Assembly: GCF_021044825.1 (NCBI RefSeq) | Contig: NZ_JAJNOC010000002.1 | Coordinates: 744,001 to 808,000, forward strand | From: Massilia phyllostachyos | Lineage (GTDB): Bacteria > Pseudomonadota > Gammaproteobacteria > Burkholderiales > Burkholderiaceae_D | DNA length: 64,000 nt | Direction: 5' to 3' | In this document: positions 61,793 to 64,000 of the stretch, in pieces | How positions within the stretch are numbered: the stretch's first letter is position 1 | Layout: each line of letters starts with the position of its first letter | The notes under the pieces: generated by a model | What the model saw: only the letters and a program-made list of their open reading frames with translations | What the model was told of the DNA's origin: nothing | Databases searched by the model: none | Program-made: the position numbers and the translations under genes

Positions 61793-63601
61793 ATGAATGG
61801 GCTGGAACTGGATGCCAAATGCCAGAGCAGTTGGCGCCGCCGTTTTCTGCGGGGACTTGGCGCAGCGGCCGGGCTCGCCGGGCTGAGCCCGCGCCTGCTG
61901 TTCGCGCAGCAAAGCGACCGCGGCGCATTGCGCGGAACCGACTTCGACCTGGTCATCGGACCGACCCCCGTCAACTACACCGGCGCCGACAGGATCGCCA
62001 CCGCCGTCAACGGCCAGGTGCCGGCACCGACCCTTTACTGGAACGAAGGCGACACCGTCACGATCCGTGTCACAAATCGCCTGCCAGCGGTCAGTTCGAT
62101 CCATTGGCACGGCATCCTGCTGCCGGCCGACATGGACGGCGTCCCGGGGCTGAGCTTTTCAGGGATCGCTCCGGGCCAGACCTTTACTTACCGGTTCCAG
62201 GTCAGGCAGTCCGGGACTTACTGGTATCACAGCCATTCGGGCCTCCAGGAGCAGACTGGCCTGTACGGCCCGATCGTCGTGCTTCCCAAGGGAGGAGAGC
62301 GGGTCCGCGCCGAGCGCGAGCATGTGGTCATGCTGTCCGACTGGACCGATGAAAAGCCCGAGCGCGTCCTGGCCAAGCTGAAGAAGATGAGCGACTTCTT
62401 CAATAACAAGCAGCCGACCTTCGGGGAGTTCTACAGCGACATTCGGAAGATGGGGCTTGCCGCAGCGGTCGAGAAGCGCAAGATGTGGAACCAGATGCGT
62501 ATGATGCCCACGGACTTCAGCGACGTGACGGCGAGCCGGAACATCGGCGGCGCGCTGCGCTATCTGATCAACGGCGCGACCTCGGACGTTAACTGGACTG
62601 GGCTGTTCCGCCCCGGCGAGAAAGTGCGGCTGCGCTTTATCAACGGCGCCGCGACAACCATTTTCGACGTGCGCATTCCCGGCCTGAAGATGACCGTGAT
62701 CGCCGCCGACGGGCAGGATGTCGAGCCGGTCACGGTCGATGAGATGCGCATCTCGGTCGCGGAAACCTATGATGTGATCGTCGAGCCGGCCGAGGACCGG
62801 GCATACACGATCTTTGCACAGTCGATCGGCCGTTCCGGATCGGTGCGGGCAACGCTGGCGCCCCGTCCGGGCATGCAGGCGCCCGTTCCCGACATCGATG
62901 AAGCGCAGTGGCTGACGATGGTCGACATGATGGGCGCCATGGCGATGTCCGGCGCGCACGGCGCCCATGGGGCGGGCGGGGGAGCGATGCGGCATGCACA
63001 GGATGCGGCAACGGCCGGGGATCCGCATGCAGGCCAAACGACGCCGGCCGCTCCTGCGACAAGCAGGGCGATCCACCCGCCCAGGGTTACCCACGCGCGC
63101 ACGGAATACGGTCCAGGCGTCGACATGCGCGTCGACATGCCCAGGACGAACCTCGACGATCCCGGGGTGAACCTGCGCGGCAACAGCCGCCGGGTGCTGA
63201 CCTACGCTGACCTGCGCACCATCGGCGGGCCGGTCGATCCGCGTGAGCCGTCCCGCGAAATCGAGCTTCACCTGACCGGGAACATGGAGCGCTTCATGTG
63301 GTCTTTCGACGGCCAGAAATTCTCAGAGTCGCTGCCCATCCGCTTCAGGCATGGGGAGCGCCTGCGTATCGTCCTGGTGAACGACACGATGATGAATCAT
63401 CCGATCCACCTGCACGGCATGTGGAGTGAGCTGGAGTCGGAATCGGGCCAGTTCCAGGTCCGCAAGCACACCATCAATGTGCAGCCGGCCAAGCGCGTCA
63501 GTTTCCGAGTGACCGCTGATGCGCCCGGCCACTGGGCGTTCCACTGTCACCTGCTCTATCACATGGAAGCAGGCATGTTCAGGGAGGTAGTCGTATCATG
63601 A
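61793..63601 (+). CDS. copA: Copper-resistance multicopper oxidase CopA
   Basis: A protein of 602 residues with a twin-arginine signal (SSWRRRFLRGLGAAAGLAGL), so it is folded and loaded with copper before export. Type-2/3 ligands are in SIHWHGILLPADMDGVPG (His104, His106) and YWYHSHSG (His146, His148), and the C-terminal set in NHPIHLHGMW and HWAFHCHLLYHMEAGM. A Met/His-rich insert (AMSGAHGAHGAGGGAMRHAQ) is typical of CopA. It oxidises Cu(I) in the periplasm. GGAG 7 bases before ATG 61793 fixes the start. Its stop overlaps copB by ATGA. Confidence 0.93.
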   Translation: MNGLELDAKCQSSWRRRFLRGLGAAAGLAGLSPRLLFAQQSDRGALRGTDFDLVIGPTPVNYTGADRIATAVNGQVPAPTLYWNEGDTVTIRVTNRLPAVSSIHWHGILLPADMDGVPGLSFSGIAPGQTFTYRFQVRQSGTYWYHSHSGLQEQTGLYGPIVVLPKGGERVRAEREHVVMLSDWTDEKPERVLAKLKKMSDFFNNKQPTFGEFYSDIRKMGLAAAVEKRKMWNQMRMMPTDFSDVTASRNIGGALRYLINGATSDVNWTGLFRPGEKVRLRFINGAATTIFDVRIPGLKMTVIAADGQDVEPVTVDEMRISVAETYDVIVEPAEDRAYTIFAQSIGRSGSVRATLAPRPGMQAPVPDIDEAQWLTMVDMMGAMAMSGAHGAHGAGGGAMRHAQDAATAGDPHAGQTTPAAPATSRAIHPPRVTHARTEYGPGVDMRVDMPRTNLDDPGVNLRGNSRRVLTYADLRTIGGPVDPREPSREIELHLTGNMERFMWSFDGQKFSESLPIRFRHGERLRIVLVNDTMMNHPIHLHGMWSELESESGQFQVRKHTINVQPAKRVSFRVTADAPGHWAFHCHLLYHMEAGMFREVVVS

Positions 63602-64000
63602 AAAACCAGTTGAAGGGGCCGATCCCTTACGCCCTGGCGCTCGCCTTGATACTCCCGCAGGTCGCTGCGGCGCAGGAGGCGGCCACGCAGCAAGTTAGCC
63701 AGCCAATAAAGCAAGACCCGCACCAAGGGGATGGAGACGCCCATGCCGGACACGGGACGCGTATGGCGAAGGAGCAGGGCGCCACCCGTCAGGCAACCGA
63801 GCCAGACCATGCGGCGATGGGCCATGGCAGCCCCGCTTCCGCGGTAGGGACTGCGCAATCCGCCCCGCGCCCCAAACAAGTCCAGGATGAGGGCCACGGC
63901 GGGGCGCATGCAGGACACATGACACCGCCGCCGGCGCCTCCCGCACAGGAACAGGCTACGGCCGGACAGGGGCAGCCCATCGACCATGCGGCAATGGGTC
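63598..64000 (+). CDS. copB: Copper-resistance protein CopB, 3' end outside the window
   Basis: ATG 63598 overlaps the copA stop. The 134 codons seen give a signal peptide (ALALALILPQVAAAQEA) and a His/Met-rich domain with repeated DHAAMG (residues about 73-78 and again at the window edge) plus GGAHAGHMTPPP. This is the N-terminal copper-binding region of CopB, whose outer-membrane barrel must lie beyond base 64000. CopB sequesters or exports copper at the outer membrane. Confidence 0.9.
   Translation, partial: MKNQLKGPIPYALALALILPQVAAAQEAATQQVSQPIKQDPHQGDGDAHAGHGTRMAKEQGATRQATEPDHAAMGHGSPASAVGTAQSAPRPKQVQDEGHGGAHAGHMTPPPAPPAQEQATAGQGQPIDHAAMG

Overview
The window looks like chromosomal DNA of a high-GC betaproteobacterium of the Oxalobacteraceae, close to Massilia or Telluria. 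The signs are a PEP-CTERM exported protein, a Bug/TctC-type periplasmic binding protein, a CheV, and RskA-type sigma control. This is judged from gene content; no 16S rRNA or other marker is present.

Bases 1-22,550 are ordinary very GC-rich housekeeping and accessory genes: a cut glutathione S-transferase, a PEP-CTERM protein, a TctC-like binding protein, rRNA hydroxylase RlhA, a siderophore reductase divergent from a MarR regulator, CheV, a fused AI-2E transporter, an ECF sigma/anti-sigma pair, a duplicated DUF4394 lipoprotein, a flippase and an acyltransferase-like protein. A minus-strand run of seven genes then encodes a ROK kinase, CutC, an amino-acid ABC transporter and an asparaginase-like hydrolase.

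At about 22.6 kb the character changes to an island of metal-resistance and mobility genes. It opens with a recombinase-like gene lacking most catalytic residues and two diverged copies of a roughly 120-bp repeat bracketing a broken gene. A Cus-type copper/silver efflux operon follows (26.3-33.2 kb). Next comes a Tn7-like transposition core (34.5-40.0 kb: XRE regulator, TnsA-like protein without its nuclease residues, TnsB-like transposase, TnsC/TniB ATPase, TniQ). Tail-to-tail with it lies an intact tyrosine recombinase translationally coupled to a CadR/PbrR-type metal sensor (40.0-41.7 kb).

From 41.7 to 52.8 kb lie a Cd/Zn/Pb P-type ATPase, GmhA with CzcD, a 37-codon reading frame with a strong ribosome site, a CDF-like relic and czcICBA. 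From 53.3 to 64.0 kb are an orphan coiled-coil membrane protein, two paralogous Cys-rich exported proteins, a TonB receptor, two PepSY proteins (one fused to a 2Fe-2S flavin reductase), and copA with the start of copB.

Together the right two thirds cover cytoplasmic export of Cd/Zn/Pb (P-type ATPase, CDF), trans-envelope efflux of Cu/Ag (Cus) and Cd/Zn/Co (Czc), periplasmic copper oxidation (CopA/CopB), and a reductase/receptor set probably for iron or copper. The most unusual element is the Tn7-like core, whose TnsA relic predicts cointegrate formation, next to a recombinase that could resolve cointegrates and shares a transcript with a metal-sensing regulator. No tRNA, rRNA or CRISPR array was seen.
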